Below are positions 7,324 through 16,006 of a DNA stretch of 64,000 bases, in pieces. Both the position numbers and the translations under genes were made by a program. The notes beneath the pieces were generated by a model. The model made no database searches, was not told where the DNA came from, and saw only the letters and a program-made list of their open reading frames with translations. This DNA comes from Streptomyces brasiliensis (lineage in GTDB: Bacteria; Actinomycetota; Actinomycetes; Streptomycetales; Streptomycetaceae). Positions within the stretch are counted from its first letter, which is position 1, and every line of letters starts with the position of its first letter. The stretch covers positions 372,001 to 436,000 of the forward strand of contig NZ_BMQA01000001.1 in the NCBI RefSeq assembly GCF_014647875.1, written 5' to 3'.

Positions 7324-8213
7324 GGTTCGACGTCTACACGCCGCTGCTGCTGTCGCTGCTGCTTCCGGTGATCAGTCCGGCGATCGGCAGGAGGGTCGCA
7401 CCGGCGCTGGCCGCGCGCGTGCTGACCTCCGCCGCCGTACTCACAGCGGCGGCCACCACGTGGTCACTGGTGCTGCTGGCCACCGCCCTGCTCGGCGACG
7501 CGCCGCCCGTGGTCCGCGAGGCGCGGGAGAACGGACGGCCGTTGGCCGATCCGGTACCGGAGGTCATCGGGATCGCGGCGGGCGTGGCCCTGGCCGTCGT
7601 GATGTGGCGCGTGCACCGGGCCGTACGCGCCGAGCGCGGCACCCGGCGGGCGCTGCGCCGGCTGTGCGCGGGGCATCCGGCGGACACCGAGCTGATCGTC
7701 GCCGCCTCCCCGGTGCCGCAGGCGTTCGCGATCCCCGGCAGCCCGGGCCGGATCCTGGTCACCTCGGCGATGCTGTCCGCGCTGGAACCGCCGGAACGCC
7801 GGGTGCTGTTCGCCCACGAGCGGGCCCATCTGACCCACCGGCACGGCATCCTGGTGACCGCGGCGACTCTGGCGGCCGCGGCCAATCCGCTGCTCGGTCC
7901 GGTCCGCGCCGCCGTGACGTTCCTGGTGGAGCGCTGGGCCGACGAGCAGGCCGCGGACTCGGTCGGCGACCGCGGGACCACCGCCCGCGCCCTGGCCCGG
8001 GCCGCGCTCACCGCGGGCCGCGCCCGGCCGGCCTGTGCCCTGAACTTCACGGACCGCGCAGTCACCCGCCGGATCGCGGCCCTGCAGACGCCGCCGCCGC
8101 CGCGCCTGTGGTCCGCCGCCGCGGCCGTCCTCGCCCTGGGCACGCTCCCGGCCCTGCTCGCCGTCGATGCCACCGGCGACCTGTTCGGCCTTCTCGGAAG
8201 CGTGCTGGCGTAA
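7320..8213 (+). CDS. M56-family membrane metallopeptidase (BlaR1-like, no sensor domain)
   Basis: A 297-residue membrane protein with two N-terminal helices, a third near residues 80-95, a zinc-protease motif HERAH at residues 166-170 within FAHERAHLTHRHG, and a terminal hydrophobic segment. A downstream ERWADEQAAD segment likely gives the third zinc ligand. This is the peptidase M56 core found in BlaR1/MecR1, but the extracellular penicillin-binding sensor domain is absent. The signal is therefore unknown and may be sensed in the membrane. It is translationally coupled to the BlaI-type gene. Confidence 0.88.
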   Translation: MRFDVYTPLLLSLLLPVISPAIGRRVAPALAARVLTSAAVLTAAATTWSLVLLATALLGDAPPVVREARENGRPLADPVPEVIGIAAGVALAVVMWRVHRAVRAERGTRRALRRLCAGHPADTELIVAASPVPQAFAIPGSPGRILVTSAMLSALEPPERRVLFAHERAHLTHRHGILVTAATLAAAANPLLGPVRAAVTFLVERWADEQAADSVGDRGTTARALARAALTAGRARPACALNFTDRAVTRRIAALQTPPPPRLWSAAAAVLALGTLPALLAVDATGDLFGLLGSVLA

Positions 8214-8369
8214 TCGCGGATCAGCCTCCGTTCGGTGCTCGGCGCAGAACTGTTCCGGGGCGTGCCGGCGTAACCGCCGGTACGTGCCCGGTGCAGGGCC
8301 TGCTCGGACACGTAGCGGCCCAACCGCTCGTCAGCCCCCGTTCGGTGCCCGGTGCAGGGGCTGATCGGG
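8201..8369. repeat. Degenerate tandem repeat (about 60 bp unit) spanning two convergent gene ends
   Basis: Three related units are visible, starting near 8201 (cgtgctggcgtaa...), 8261 (cgtgccggcgtaa...) and 8309 (cacgtagcggccc...). The first and third align along about 60 bases, including tcagcctccgttcggtgct versus tcagcccccgttcggtgcc. The middle one lacks about 12 bases. The array contains the last codons of the M56 gene, the whole gap, and the last codons of the GH65 gene, so the stop regions of both genes come from copies of the same unit. Confidence 0.65.
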
Positions 8370-10673
8370 GGTGGGGCGCGGCTTCGGCGGTGGCACCGTG
8401 CGGATGACCGGGCCGTCCGTGCTCACGGTCACCGGCTCCCCGTGGTGGTGGAGCGTGAGCGGCGGGCCGTCCAGGAGCGTGTACGCCGCCTTGTCGGCGT
8501 GGATCTCCACGCGCAGCCGGCGGCCCAGGAGCTGCAGGCTGAAGGCGAGACGGCTGAAGCGCTCCGGCAGCCGCGGCGCGAACCGCAGGCCGTCGTCGTG
8601 CCGGCGCATCCCGCCGAAGCCCGCCACCAGCGCCATCCAGGTACCCGCGAGGGACGCGATGTGCAGTCCGTCGCGGGTGTTGTGCTCCAGGTCCTGAAGG
8701 TCCATCAGGGCGGCCTCGGCCGCATACGCGTAGGCCAGCCGCAGATGGCCCGCCTGGGCGGCGATCACCGCCTGGCAGCACGCCGACAGCGAGGAGTCCC
8801 GCACCGTCAGTGGCTCGTAGTAGGCGAAGTTGCGGGCGACGTGCTCCTCGTCGAAGAACGCGCCGCACGTGTACATGGCCAGCACGAGGTCGGCCTGTTT
8901 GACGACCTGCTTGCGGTAGAGGTCGAAGTAGGGGAAGTGCAGCAGCAGCGGGTACTGGTCGGGGCGGGTGCCCGCGAAGTCCCAGGGCTGGTAGCGGGTG
9001 AACCCGGCGTGCTGTTCGTGCACCCCGAGCTCGCGGTTGTACGGCAGGTGCATCGCCTCGGCCGCGTCCCGCCAGGCGGCGCTCTCCTCCGCGTCCACAC
9101 CGAGCCGGGCTGCCTGGCCGGGGTGGCGTTCGACGGCACCGGCGGCGGCGAGCAGGTTCGCGCGGGCCATCAGGTTCGTGTACGTGTTGTCGTCGGCGAC
9201 CGCGCTGTACTCGTCCGGGCCGGTGACACCGTCGATGTGGAACGCGCCGTGCTGGTCGTGATGGCCCAGCGAGCGCCACAGTCGGGCGGTCTCCACGAGC
9301 AGTTCGACACCGGTGTCGCGCTCGAAGTGCCCGTCCCCGGTGGCGGCGACGTAGCGCACGACGGCGTCGGCTATGTCGGCGTTCACATGGAAGGCGGCGG
9401 TGCCCGCGGGCCAGTACGCCGAGCCCTCCGAGCCCTCGATGGTCCGCCAGGGGAACGCGGCGCCGCCCAGGCCGAGCTGGGTCGCGCGCTCCTGGGCCGC
9501 CGGCAGGGTGCTGTGCCGCCAGCGCAGTGCCTCGGCGACGGCCTCGGGCGCGGTGTAGGTCAGGACGGGCAGCACGAACATCTCCGTGTCCCAGAAGGCG
9601 TGTCCGTCGTAGCCGGAGCCGGTCAGGCCCTTGGCGGGTATGGCCCGCCGTTCGGCGCGGGCGCCGGCCTGCAGGACGTGGAAGAGAGCGAAGCGCACCG
9701 CCTGCTGAATCTCCTCGTCGCCGTCCACCTCGACGTCGGCGCGGGTCCAGAAGTCGTCCAGACAGTCGCCCTGCTCGTCGAGGAGGCCCTGCCAGCCGTC
9801 GTGCGCGGCGGCCGCGAGGGCCGCGTCGACCTGGTCGCTCATCGCGGGCAGCGAGCGCGTGCCGGACCAGCCGTGCGCGACCAGCTTCTCCACCCGCAGC
9901 CGCTGTCCGGGCTCCAGGACGGAGGTGACCGTGAGCCGGGCCACGTCGGCGGAACTCTCGCTGCGGGTCGTGGTCCGCCCGGGCCCGTCCACCACGTGGT
10001 CGGCGGCCACGGCCACGCGCAGTCCGCTGCGCCGGGTGCGGTGCACGAGCCGGAGCCGGTGCCCGGACGCGAAGTGCTCCTCCGCCTCCAGCGGTGACTG
10101 GAGCGCCACGGCCGCGCGCGGGTCGCCGTTCGGCTCCGGCAGCTGCTCGTTGGCGACCAGCTCCGACTGGATCACCACCCGGGTGCGCCGGCCGACGGCC
10201 TCCACCTCGTAAGCCACAGCTGCCACGGCCCGCTGGGTGAGCGAGACGAGGCGGGTCGAGCGCACCCGGACCGTGGAGCCGGCCGGAGAGGTCCATTCGC
10301 ACGTCCGTTCCAGGACGCCGCGACGCAGATCCAGGATCCGCTCATGGGAGACGAGACGGCCGTAGCGCAGGTCGAACGGCTCGTCGTCGACCAGCAGCCG
10401 CAGGATCTTGCCGTTGGTGACGTTGATGACGGTCTGGCCCGACTCCGGATAGCCGTAGCCCGCCTCGGCGTACGGCAGCGGGTGCAGTTCGTGCACGCCG
10501 TTGAGGTAACTGCCGGGCAGTCCGTGGGGTTCGCCCTCGTCGAGGTTGCCCCGCCAGCCGATGTGCCCGTTGGACAGGGCGAACACGGACTCGCTCTGGG
10601 CCAGGACGTCCAGGTCGAGTGCCGTCTCCCGCACGGCCCACGGCTCCACGGCGTACGACCGGTCGGTGATCAC
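8331..10673 (-). CDS. Glycoside hydrolase family 65 disaccharide phosphorylase
   Basis: A 780-residue protein of GH65, the family of maltose, trehalose, kojibiose and related phosphorylases. These split alpha-glucosides with phosphate and release beta-glucose-1-phosphate. An N-terminal beta-sandwich (about residues 1-270, with NGHIGWRGNLDEG) precedes the (alpha/alpha)6 barrel. The general acid is probably Glu488 in GVTGPDEYS, and the YWPAGTAAFHVNADIADAVVRYV block is also family-like. The GTG start overlaps the stop of the HAD gene by 4 bp. Coupling to a beta-phosphoglucomutase-type HAD enzyme is the usual arrangement, as that enzyme uses the beta-anomer product. The exact disaccharide is unknown. 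Confidence 0.9.
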   Translation of the reverse strand: MITDRSYAVEPWAVRETALDLDVLAQSESVFALSNGHIGWRGNLDEGEPHGLPGSYLNGVHELHPLPYAEAGYGYPESGQTVINVTNGKILRLLVDDEPFDLRYGRLVSHERILDLRRGVLERTCEWTSPAGSTVRVRSTRLVSLTQRAVAAVAYEVEAVGRRTRVVIQSELVANEQLPEPNGDPRAAVALQSPLEAEEHFASGHRLRLVHRTRRSGLRVAVAADHVVDGPGRTTTRSESSADVARLTVTSVLEPGQRLRVEKLVAHGWSGTRSLPAMSDQVDAALAAAAHDGWQGLLDEQGDCLDDFWTRADVEVDGDEEIQQAVRFALFHVLQAGARAERRAIPAKGLTGSGYDGHAFWDTEMFVLPVLTYTAPEAVAEALRWRHSTLPAAQERATQLGLGGAAFPWRTIEGSEGSAYWPAGTAAFHVNADIADAVVRYVAATGDGHFERDTGVELLVETARLWRSLGHHDQHGAFHIDGVTGPDEYSAVADDNTYTNLMARANLLAAAGAVERHPGQAARLGVDAEESAAWRDAAEAMHLPYNRELGVHEQHAGFTRYQPWDFAGTRPDQYPLLLHFPYFDLYRKQVVKQADLVLAMYTCGAFFDEEHVARNFAYYEPLTVRDSSLSACCQAVIAAQAGHLRLAYAYAAEAALMDLQDLEHNTRDGLHIASLAGTWMALVAGFGGMRRHDDGLRFAPRLPERFSRLAFSLQLLGRRLRVEIHADKAAYTLLDGPPLTLHHHGEPVTVSTDGPVIRTVPPPKPRPTPDQPLHRAPNGG

Positions 10674-11410
10674 TCCTTGCCTCCCAGTTCGGCGAGATCC
10701 CGTACGACCACGTCGGCGCCGTGCGCGTACAGGGCGTCGCCCTGTCCGGCGCGGTCGACGCCGACGACGTATCCGAAAGCGCCGGAGCGCCCGGCGTCCA
10801 TTCCCGCCAGCGCGTCCTCGAACACGGCGGCCTGCTCCGGCCGTACGCCGAGATCGCGGGCGGCGGCCAGGAAGGTGTCCGGGTGCGGCTTGCCCGGCAG
10901 CCCGCGTTCGGCGGCGACCACGCCGTCGATCCTGACGTCGAAGAGGTGCTCGGCTCCGATCGCGCGCAGCACGTCACGGGTGTTGGCGCTGGAGGAGACG
11001 ATCGCGGTCCGCAGACCGTGCGCGCGGACGGCCTCGATGTAACGCAGCGTGCCCTCGTACGGTGCGACGCCCCCGGTGCGGATCTTCTCCAGGAGAAGGT
11101 TGTTCTTACGGTTGCCGAGGCCGTGGACGGTCGCGGCGTCCGGCGGGTCGTCGGGCTGCCCCTCGGGCAGTTCGATGCCGCGGGAGGCGAGGAAGGTGCG
11201 CACGCCGTCGGCGCGGGGGCGGCCGTCGACGTACTCGTCGTAGTCGCGCGCGGCGTCGAACGGGCGATAGTCCTCGCCGTCCCGTTCGCGCAGGAACGCG
11301 TCGAACGTGTCCTTCCACGCGGCGGCGTGCACGACGGCCGTCTTGGTGACGACCCCGTCCAGGTCGAAGAGGCAGGCCAGGATTTCGTCGGGCAGACCGA
11401 GCTCTGTCAT
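10670..11410 (-). CDS. HAD hydrolase, beta-phosphoglucomutase family
   Basis: A 246-residue haloacid-dehalogenase-fold enzyme. Motif I is FDLDGVVT (the two catalytic aspartates), motif II is IVSSSANT, the motif III lysine lies in GLPGKPHPDTF, and motif IV is AAVFEDALAG. A helical cap lies between motifs I and II. This matches beta-phosphoglucomutases, which convert beta-glucose-1-phosphate to glucose-6-phosphate, the next step after the GH65 enzyme. The ATG at 11410 is chosen because the conserved sequence begins shortly after it. It overlaps the GH65 gene by 4 bp, forming a two-gene operon. Confidence 0.88.
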   Translation of the reverse strand: MTELGLPDEILACLFDLDGVVTKTAVVHAAAWKDTFDAFLRERDGEDYRPFDAARDYDEYVDGRPRADGVRTFLASRGIELPEGQPDDPPDAATVHGLGNRKNNLLLEKIRTGGVAPYEGTLRYIEAVRAHGLRTAIVSSSANTRDVLRAIGAEHLFDVRIDGVVAAERGLPGKPHPDTFLAAARDLGVRPEQAAVFEDALAGMDAGRSGAFGYVVGVDRAGQGDALYAHGADVVVRDLAELGGKE

Positions 11411-11520
11411 ACCCCGCACTGTTCCCCACCGGGCGGGGCTTCAGAGGGTGGCGCGGGCCACATCGGGCGTATTTCTCGACGAAATCACACCCGTCGTCGC
11501 TGGGTGTCACACTTTCCTGT

Positions 11521-12204
11521 GTGCCGCTGACCTTCGACGACCTCCTCCTGCGCGCCCGTTCCCTCACCGAGGGCGGGCGGCGCGCGATCCTCGGGATCGC
11601 CGGCAGCCCCGGCGCGGGCAAGACGACACTGGCCGCGCATCTGGTGCGCGAGCTGAACCGCTCCGGTACGCCGTGGGTCGCGCACGTCCCCATGGACGGC
11701 TTCCATCTCGCCGACGTCGAACTGGACCGGCTCGGCCGCCGCGACCGCAAGGGCGCCCCGGACACCTTCGACGCGGCGGGCTACGCGGCGCTGCTGGGCC
11801 GGCTGCGCGAGGAGACCGACGAGGTGGTGTACGCCCCCGGCTTCGAGCGGGTGCTGGAACAGCCGATCGCCGGGGCGATCCCGGTGCCGCCGGAGATCCG
11901 GCTCGTGGTGACCGAGGGCAACTACCTGCTGCTGCAGACGGGTTCCTGGGCGCGGGTACGGCCGCGGCTCGACGAGGTGTGGTTCTGCGAGACCGACGAG
12001 CCGGAGCGGATCCGCCGGCTCGTGGCCCGGCACGAGGAGTTCGGCAAGGACCACGAGTCGGCGGTGGCCTGGGTGCTGGGCACCGACCAGCGCAACGCCG
12101 ACCTGATCGCGGCCACCCGGGACCGGGCCGGCCTGATCGTCCCGGACTCGGCGCTGCCCACCCCGTACGAGCCGATGGGGACGCAGACGACGAAGGCTTC
12201 GTGA
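11521..12204 (+). CDS. P-loop nucleoside/nucleotide kinase-family protein
   Basis: A 227-residue kinase related to uridine kinase/phosphoribulokinase and PanK-type proteins. Walker A is GIAGSPGAGKTTLA (residues about 24-37). VPMDGFHLADVELDRLGRRDRKGAPDTFD follows, with the DGFH motif typical of this family, and then VVTEGNYLLL. The natural substrate of the bacterial group is not settled; a sugar or nucleoside is likely. It starts at GTG (11521), with only a weak ribosome-binding site. It is divergent from the GH65/HAD operon and converges on the next gene with 3 bp between stops. Confidence 0.8.
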   Translation: MPLTFDDLLLRARSLTEGGRRAILGIAGSPGAGKTTLAAHLVRELNRSGTPWVAHVPMDGFHLADVELDRLGRRDRKGAPDTFDAAGYAALLGRLREETDEVVYAPGFERVLEQPIAGAIPVPPEIRLVVTEGNYLLLQTGSWARVRPRLDEVWFCETDEPERIRRLVARHEEFGKDHESAVAWVLGTDQRNADLIAATRDRAGLIVPDSALPTPYEPMGTQTTKAS

Positions 12205-12207
12205 TTC

Positions 12208-14037
12208 TCAGACGGACAGCGTCAGTTCGGGCTCGCCGTACCGGTCACCCGAAGCCTCTCCGATCACGGCCGTGAACGCCTCGGTACAGACGGTCAGGCC
12301 TCCCTCACTTTCGTCGAAGGCCGGGGCGAAGGGGCCGCCGGGGCCGTACCGCACGGCGAACACATGCAGCCCGTCCGGGGCCTCCGGGACCGGATCCGCC
12401 TCGACGGCGGTGGAGCTGACGAGGTGGCGCCAGCCCTCGTCCGGGTTGCCGAAGACGCGCGGGTCGGCGGCGAGCGCGAACGCCGCCTGCTCCTGTGTGA
12501 TTTCGGCACGCGCGTCGAAGTGTTCCGCGTCTTCGACGGCGGGATGCGTCAGCCGCAGGCCGCCAGCGGACACCACCTCGGCCCGTGCCGTCCTGCGCAC
12601 GCGGTCGCCGTCGTCCTCGGCGTACGGCAGCCCGGCCAGCAGGTACGGCGCCCCGCCGAGCCGTTCCAGGGCCACCGTCAGCCACAGCCACGTGCCGTCC
12701 GTGACGTACAACGACCGTACGTGCCACAGCACTTGATCGCGTCCGACCACCGGTGTCGTGACCAACTTGGCCGACAGGCCGGCGGTGTTCAGGTCGCGTA
12801 CCCGGACTCGGCCCGTCGGGCGGCAGTACAGGAAGCCGTCGAGGACCGGGCCGAAGCCGTGCTGTCGGTTGACGGCGGCCGGCAGGAGGTACGTGCCGCC
12901 CGCCTCGACGAGCGACGGGGTCATCCTGTCGTCGAAGGCCACCGACACGGTTGCGGACCGGAGTTGGTGCCGGGTGGGAGGCCGTGACGGGGTGCGGTGC
13001 CAGCGCGAGGTGTCCTGGATCTGCCAGACCAGCATCCAGGCGAAGTGCCCGTCGAGGCCGCCGTCCGCCCGGGCCGCGTGCCGGGCCCAGCGGGTGTCGC
13101 CCCGGTAGCGGCCCAGGTCGGAGCCGATGCGGCCGCTGAAGCAGCGCAGCCCGAGGACCGACTCGAATCCGGAGTGCTGCTCGCTGTAGCGCGGGCCGCC
13201 GAGGTCGAAGCCGCCGCCGGTCAGCCGGGCGTCGATGTAGCGGGCCAGCGCGTCGCCGTCCTCGGCGAAGACCTCCTCGCCGCTGACGCGGTGGGCCTGC
13301 GCGAGGAAGGAGAGGGAGATCGGGCCGTAGTTGTTGTCGTACGCCCCGCCGTGCTCCGGCGGCAGCAGCGCGCCCCGGTCCCGGGCCCGGCGGGCGCGGA
13401 TCTCGTCGGCGTACAGAGCGAGGGCCCGTGCGCGCACCGAGTCGCCTTCCTCCGGGGGCAGATGAGGGGCCAGCATCAGGCCGCCGACGACACAGCCGAT
13501 GGCCTGGTTGCCCGCGTCCTGCGGATTGAAGAAGGTGGCCTCGGTCAGCCAGCGCCAGTAGCCGTGCGCCAGCACGCCGAGTTCGGCGCGCTGTTCGCCG
13601 TCGAGGAGCCCGTCGGCCATGTCGAGGAGATCGACCGCCTGGAGCAGCGCCCACACCGTGCTGGGCCAGTCGCCGACCGGGTGCACGCCCGCCTCCAGGA
13701 CGTAACGGGCGTACGGCAGGCCGGAGTCGCGGATCCGGAGGTTGGGGTAGCCGGGGTTGTCCTCGGTGTACACACGCTCGCGCAGATGGAAGGCGAGGCT
13801 GCGGCGCACGGCCTCCGGCAGGCGCGGGTCCTTGCCGCGCTGCCAGGCGAGCGCCAGCAGGGAGGTCACGCCGAGAGAGGTGTCGCCGACGTCGAGGCGG
13901 GCGTCGGGGTGTTCGAGGCAGCCCTCGGGCGTCAGCCGGGCCAGGGCCTGCTCCGTGACGTCGGCGAGGACGGCGTCGTACGCCTCCGGCGTGTCCGGGA
14001 GGTCGTGCAACGGGCCTCGCTGGTAGGGAAGATACAC
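12208..14037 (-). CDS. Large uncharacterised protein, possible alpha/alpha-toroid carbohydrate-active enzyme
   Basis: A 609-residue protein without signal peptide. I do not recognise a named family with certainty. The N-terminal two-thirds is helical with aromatic and polar motifs such as GDWPSTVWALLQAVDLLD, FFNPQDAGNQAIGCVVGGL and HGGAYDNNYGPISLSFLAQAH. The C-terminal third is beta-rich (VSVAFDDRMTPSLVEAGGTYLLPAAV...). An (alpha/alpha) barrel followed by a beta-sandwich is the architecture of many polysaccharide lyases and DUF2264-like proteins, which is the basis for this suggestion. The GTG start has GAAGGGG about 12 bp upstream. It is divergent from a GT39 glycosyltransferase. Confidence 0.7.
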   Translation of the reverse strand: MYLPYQRGPLHDLPDTPEAYDAVLADVTEQALARLTPEGCLEHPDARLDVGDTSLGVTSLLALAWQRGKDPRLPEAVRRSLAFHLRERVYTEDNPGYPNLRIRDSGLPYARYVLEAGVHPVGDWPSTVWALLQAVDLLDMADGLLDGEQRAELGVLAHGYWRWLTEATFFNPQDAGNQAIGCVVGGLMLAPHLPPEEGDSVRARALALYADEIRARRARDRGALLPPEHGGAYDNNYGPISLSFLAQAHRVSGEEVFAEDGDALARYIDARLTGGGFDLGGPRYSEQHSGFESVLGLRCFSGRIGSDLGRYRGDTRWARHAARADGGLDGHFAWMLVWQIQDTSRWHRTPSRPPTRHQLRSATVSVAFDDRMTPSLVEAGGTYLLPAAVNRQHGFGPVLDGFLYCRPTGRVRVRDLNTAGLSAKLVTTPVVGRDQVLWHVRSLYVTDGTWLWLTVALERLGGAPYLLAGLPYAEDDGDRVRRTARAEVVSAGGLRLTHPAVEDAEHFDARAEITQEQAAFALAADPRVFGNPDEGWRHLVSSTAVEADPVPEAPDGLHVFAVRYGPGGPFAPAFDESEGGLTVCTEAFTAVIGEASGDRYGEPELTLSV

Positions 14038-14209
14038 GGGAGGTCAGCCCCTTCAATCCGGTGGTCGCGGTCCATGGTCAGGGTGACCGAGGTGCGTGGC
14101 CGGTTCGACCGTGCCGAGGTGAACTCGAACGGGCCGCGTTGCGTATCCGTGGGTACGGCGGAGGGTCTGCCGGTGCGACTCGTGAAGCGGTGACGGCGCC
14201 GCGGGGCGG

Positions 14210-15919
14210 ATGATGGCGCGCGAACTGCACTCGGTCCTCGAACCCGAGGTCCACGACGACGACACGGCCGCGGCACGTGGGGCCGGCGGTCCGCGCGTGT
14301 ACGCCGTCCTGCGACGGCGGCGGTGGCCGGCACCGGTCCTCGTGGCGCTGCTGCTGACCCAGATGGCTGTGGCCATGGTGACCACGGCGGTGGAGCAGAC
14401 CCCGACCATCGACGAACCGGTCTACGTGGCCACGGCCACCGACTATCTGCACGAGCACCGGCTGCGCTACAACCCCGAGCACCCACCCCTCGGCAAGCTC
14501 GTCGTCGCGGCCGGGGTGGCGCTGGCCGACCCGCGCTACGACGCGTCGTACGCCGGTGACCAGGGCGAGGTGGGGCGGCATCTGCTGTACGAGTCGGGCA
14601 ACGACCCGTGGCGGCTGATGCTCTGGGCCCGGCTGCCGGTGATCGTGCTGACGCTGCTGTTCGGGCTGGTGGTGTTCGCGTTCGCGCGCGAGATCGCCGG
14701 TACGGTGGGCGGGGCGGTGGCGCTCGCACTGTACGCCTTCTCCCCCGACGTCGTCGCGCACGGTTCGCTGGCCACGCTGGACGTGCCGGCGGCCGGTTTC
14801 GTGCTCACGTCGGTGTGGCTGGTGTGGCGCGCGCGGCGCCGGCCCCGGCGGTGCCTGCCGCTCGCCGGTATGGCGGTCGGAGCGGCGGTGGCGACCAAAA
14901 TGAGCGCGCTGCCCGCGCTCCCGGTGCTGATGCTGCTCGCCGTGGTGTCCGCGTGGCACGCGCTCGGTCCCCGGGGACGGGGTGATCGCCGCAGGACCCT
15001 GGCTCTGTGCCTCGCGGGGACGGCCGTGGTGGCGGTGGCCGCCGTCGCCGTCGTCTGGGCGTCGTATCTCGTGGTCGATCCCCGGCTGCGCTTCACGCCC
15101 GCCGAGGCCGTGCCCGTCGTCCAGGGGCTGCGCGGGCGTCTGGTGGAGCTGCTGCCGTTCCCGCACGCGTACCGGGACGGCATGCGCGTCCAGTTCGGAC
15201 TGGAGGACCACCCGTGGCAGGGCTATCTGTTCGGACGTCTCTACACCGGCTCGCGCTGGTACTACCTCCCGGCGGCCCTGCTGGTGAAGACGCCGCTGGG
15301 CATGCTCGCGCTGTGGGCGGTGGGGGCGGTCGCGGCCGTGGCGGTACGGCGGCTGCGGCCGGCGGCGCCGTACGTGCTGCTCCCGCCCGCCGTGCTGCTG
15401 GCGGTGGCGATGGAGGGCGCGCGGGACTTCGGCACGCGGTACGCCGTGTTCGTGCCGATGTTCCTGACGGTCGCAGCGGCCGGTGTCGTGGCCCTGCGGT
15501 GGCGGTGGGCATCCGTGGCGACGGCGGCGCTGGTGCTGTTCGTCGCCGTCAGCTCGGTGCGGACGTTCCCCTTCTATCTCCCCTACTCCAACGAGGCGTT
15601 CGGCGGACCGGCGAAGACGCATCTGCGGCTGCACGACTCCAACGTGGACTGGGGCCAGGACCTGGGGCGCCTCGCCGACCGGCTGAAGTCCCGGTACCGG
15701 GGCGAGCGGATCTGGCTCGTCTACAAGGGCAGCGGTGTGCCGTCGTACTACGGCATCGACGCGCGCGATCCACGCACGGTGCCCGTGAGCGAGGTGCACG
15801 GGCTGCTCGTCGTGTCGGACACGTCTGTGGCCAAGGCGCGCGGCAGACTGGCCGAACTGATCGACAGCAGCCGTCCGATCGACGAGGTCGGCCGTTCGAT
15901 CACCCTCTACCGCCGCTGA
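14210..15919 (+). CDS. GT39-type (PMT/ArnT superfamily) membrane glycosyltransferase
   Basis: A 569-residue polytopic membrane protein with about ten or more helices. The first extracytoplasmic loop has TPTIDEPVYVATATDYL, with the D-E pair conserved in GT-C enzymes that use lipid-linked sugar donors. It is followed by YNPEHPPLGKLVVAAGV, the HPPL motif. A C-terminal region (NVDWGQDLGRLADRLKSRYRGERIWLVYKGSGVPSYYGID) is typical of ArnT/PMT-like actinobacterial proteins and probably extracellular. It likely transfers a sugar from polyprenyl-phosphate-sugar to a surface acceptor. The start has two adjacent ATGs at 14210; the first is used here. Confidence 0.85.
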   Translation: MMARELHSVLEPEVHDDDTAAARGAGGPRVYAVLRRRRWPAPVLVALLLTQMAVAMVTTAVEQTPTIDEPVYVATATDYLHEHRLRYNPEHPPLGKLVVAAGVALADPRYDASYAGDQGEVGRHLLYESGNDPWRLMLWARLPVIVLTLLFGLVVFAFAREIAGTVGGAVALALYAFSPDVVAHGSLATLDVPAAGFVLTSVWLVWRARRRPRRCLPLAGMAVGAAVATKMSALPALPVLMLLAVVSAWHALGPRGRGDRRRTLALCLAGTAVVAVAAVAVVWASYLVVDPRLRFTPAEAVPVVQGLRGRLVELLPFPHAYRDGMRVQFGLEDHPWQGYLFGRLYTGSRWYYLPAALLVKTPLGMLALWAVGAVAAVAVRRLRPAAPYVLLPPAVLLAVAMEGARDFGTRYAVFVPMFLTVAAAGVVALRWRWASVATAALVLFVAVSSVRTFPFYLPYSNEAFGGPAKTHLRLHDSNVDWGQDLGRLADRLKSRYRGERIWLVYKGSGVPSYYGIDARDPRTVPVSEVHGLLVVSDTSVAKARGRLAELIDSSRPIDEVGRSITLYRR

Positions 15920-15924
15920 ACCTG

Positions 15925-15985
15925 CTGGTCACCGCGGTCAGGGAGGCGGTCCGGGGTGCTGACACACCCCCTGGTCACCACGGTC
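15925..15985. promoter_or_regulatory. Direct repeats overlapping the rpiR-type promoter
   Basis: The 15-base element ctggtcaccrcggtc occurs at 15925-15939 and 15971-15985, 46 bp apart with one mismatch. A TATGTT -10-like hexamer is at 15993-15998, 9 bp before the GTG start, and no Shine-Dalgarno sequence is seen. The mRNA may thus be leaderless, with the second repeat over the -35 region. A small hairpin (ggggtg/cacccc, 15953-15970) between the repeats could end transcription of the upstream GT39 gene. Confidence 0.4.
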
Positions 15986-16006
15986 CGTGAGCTATGTTGA
16001 GTCTTC

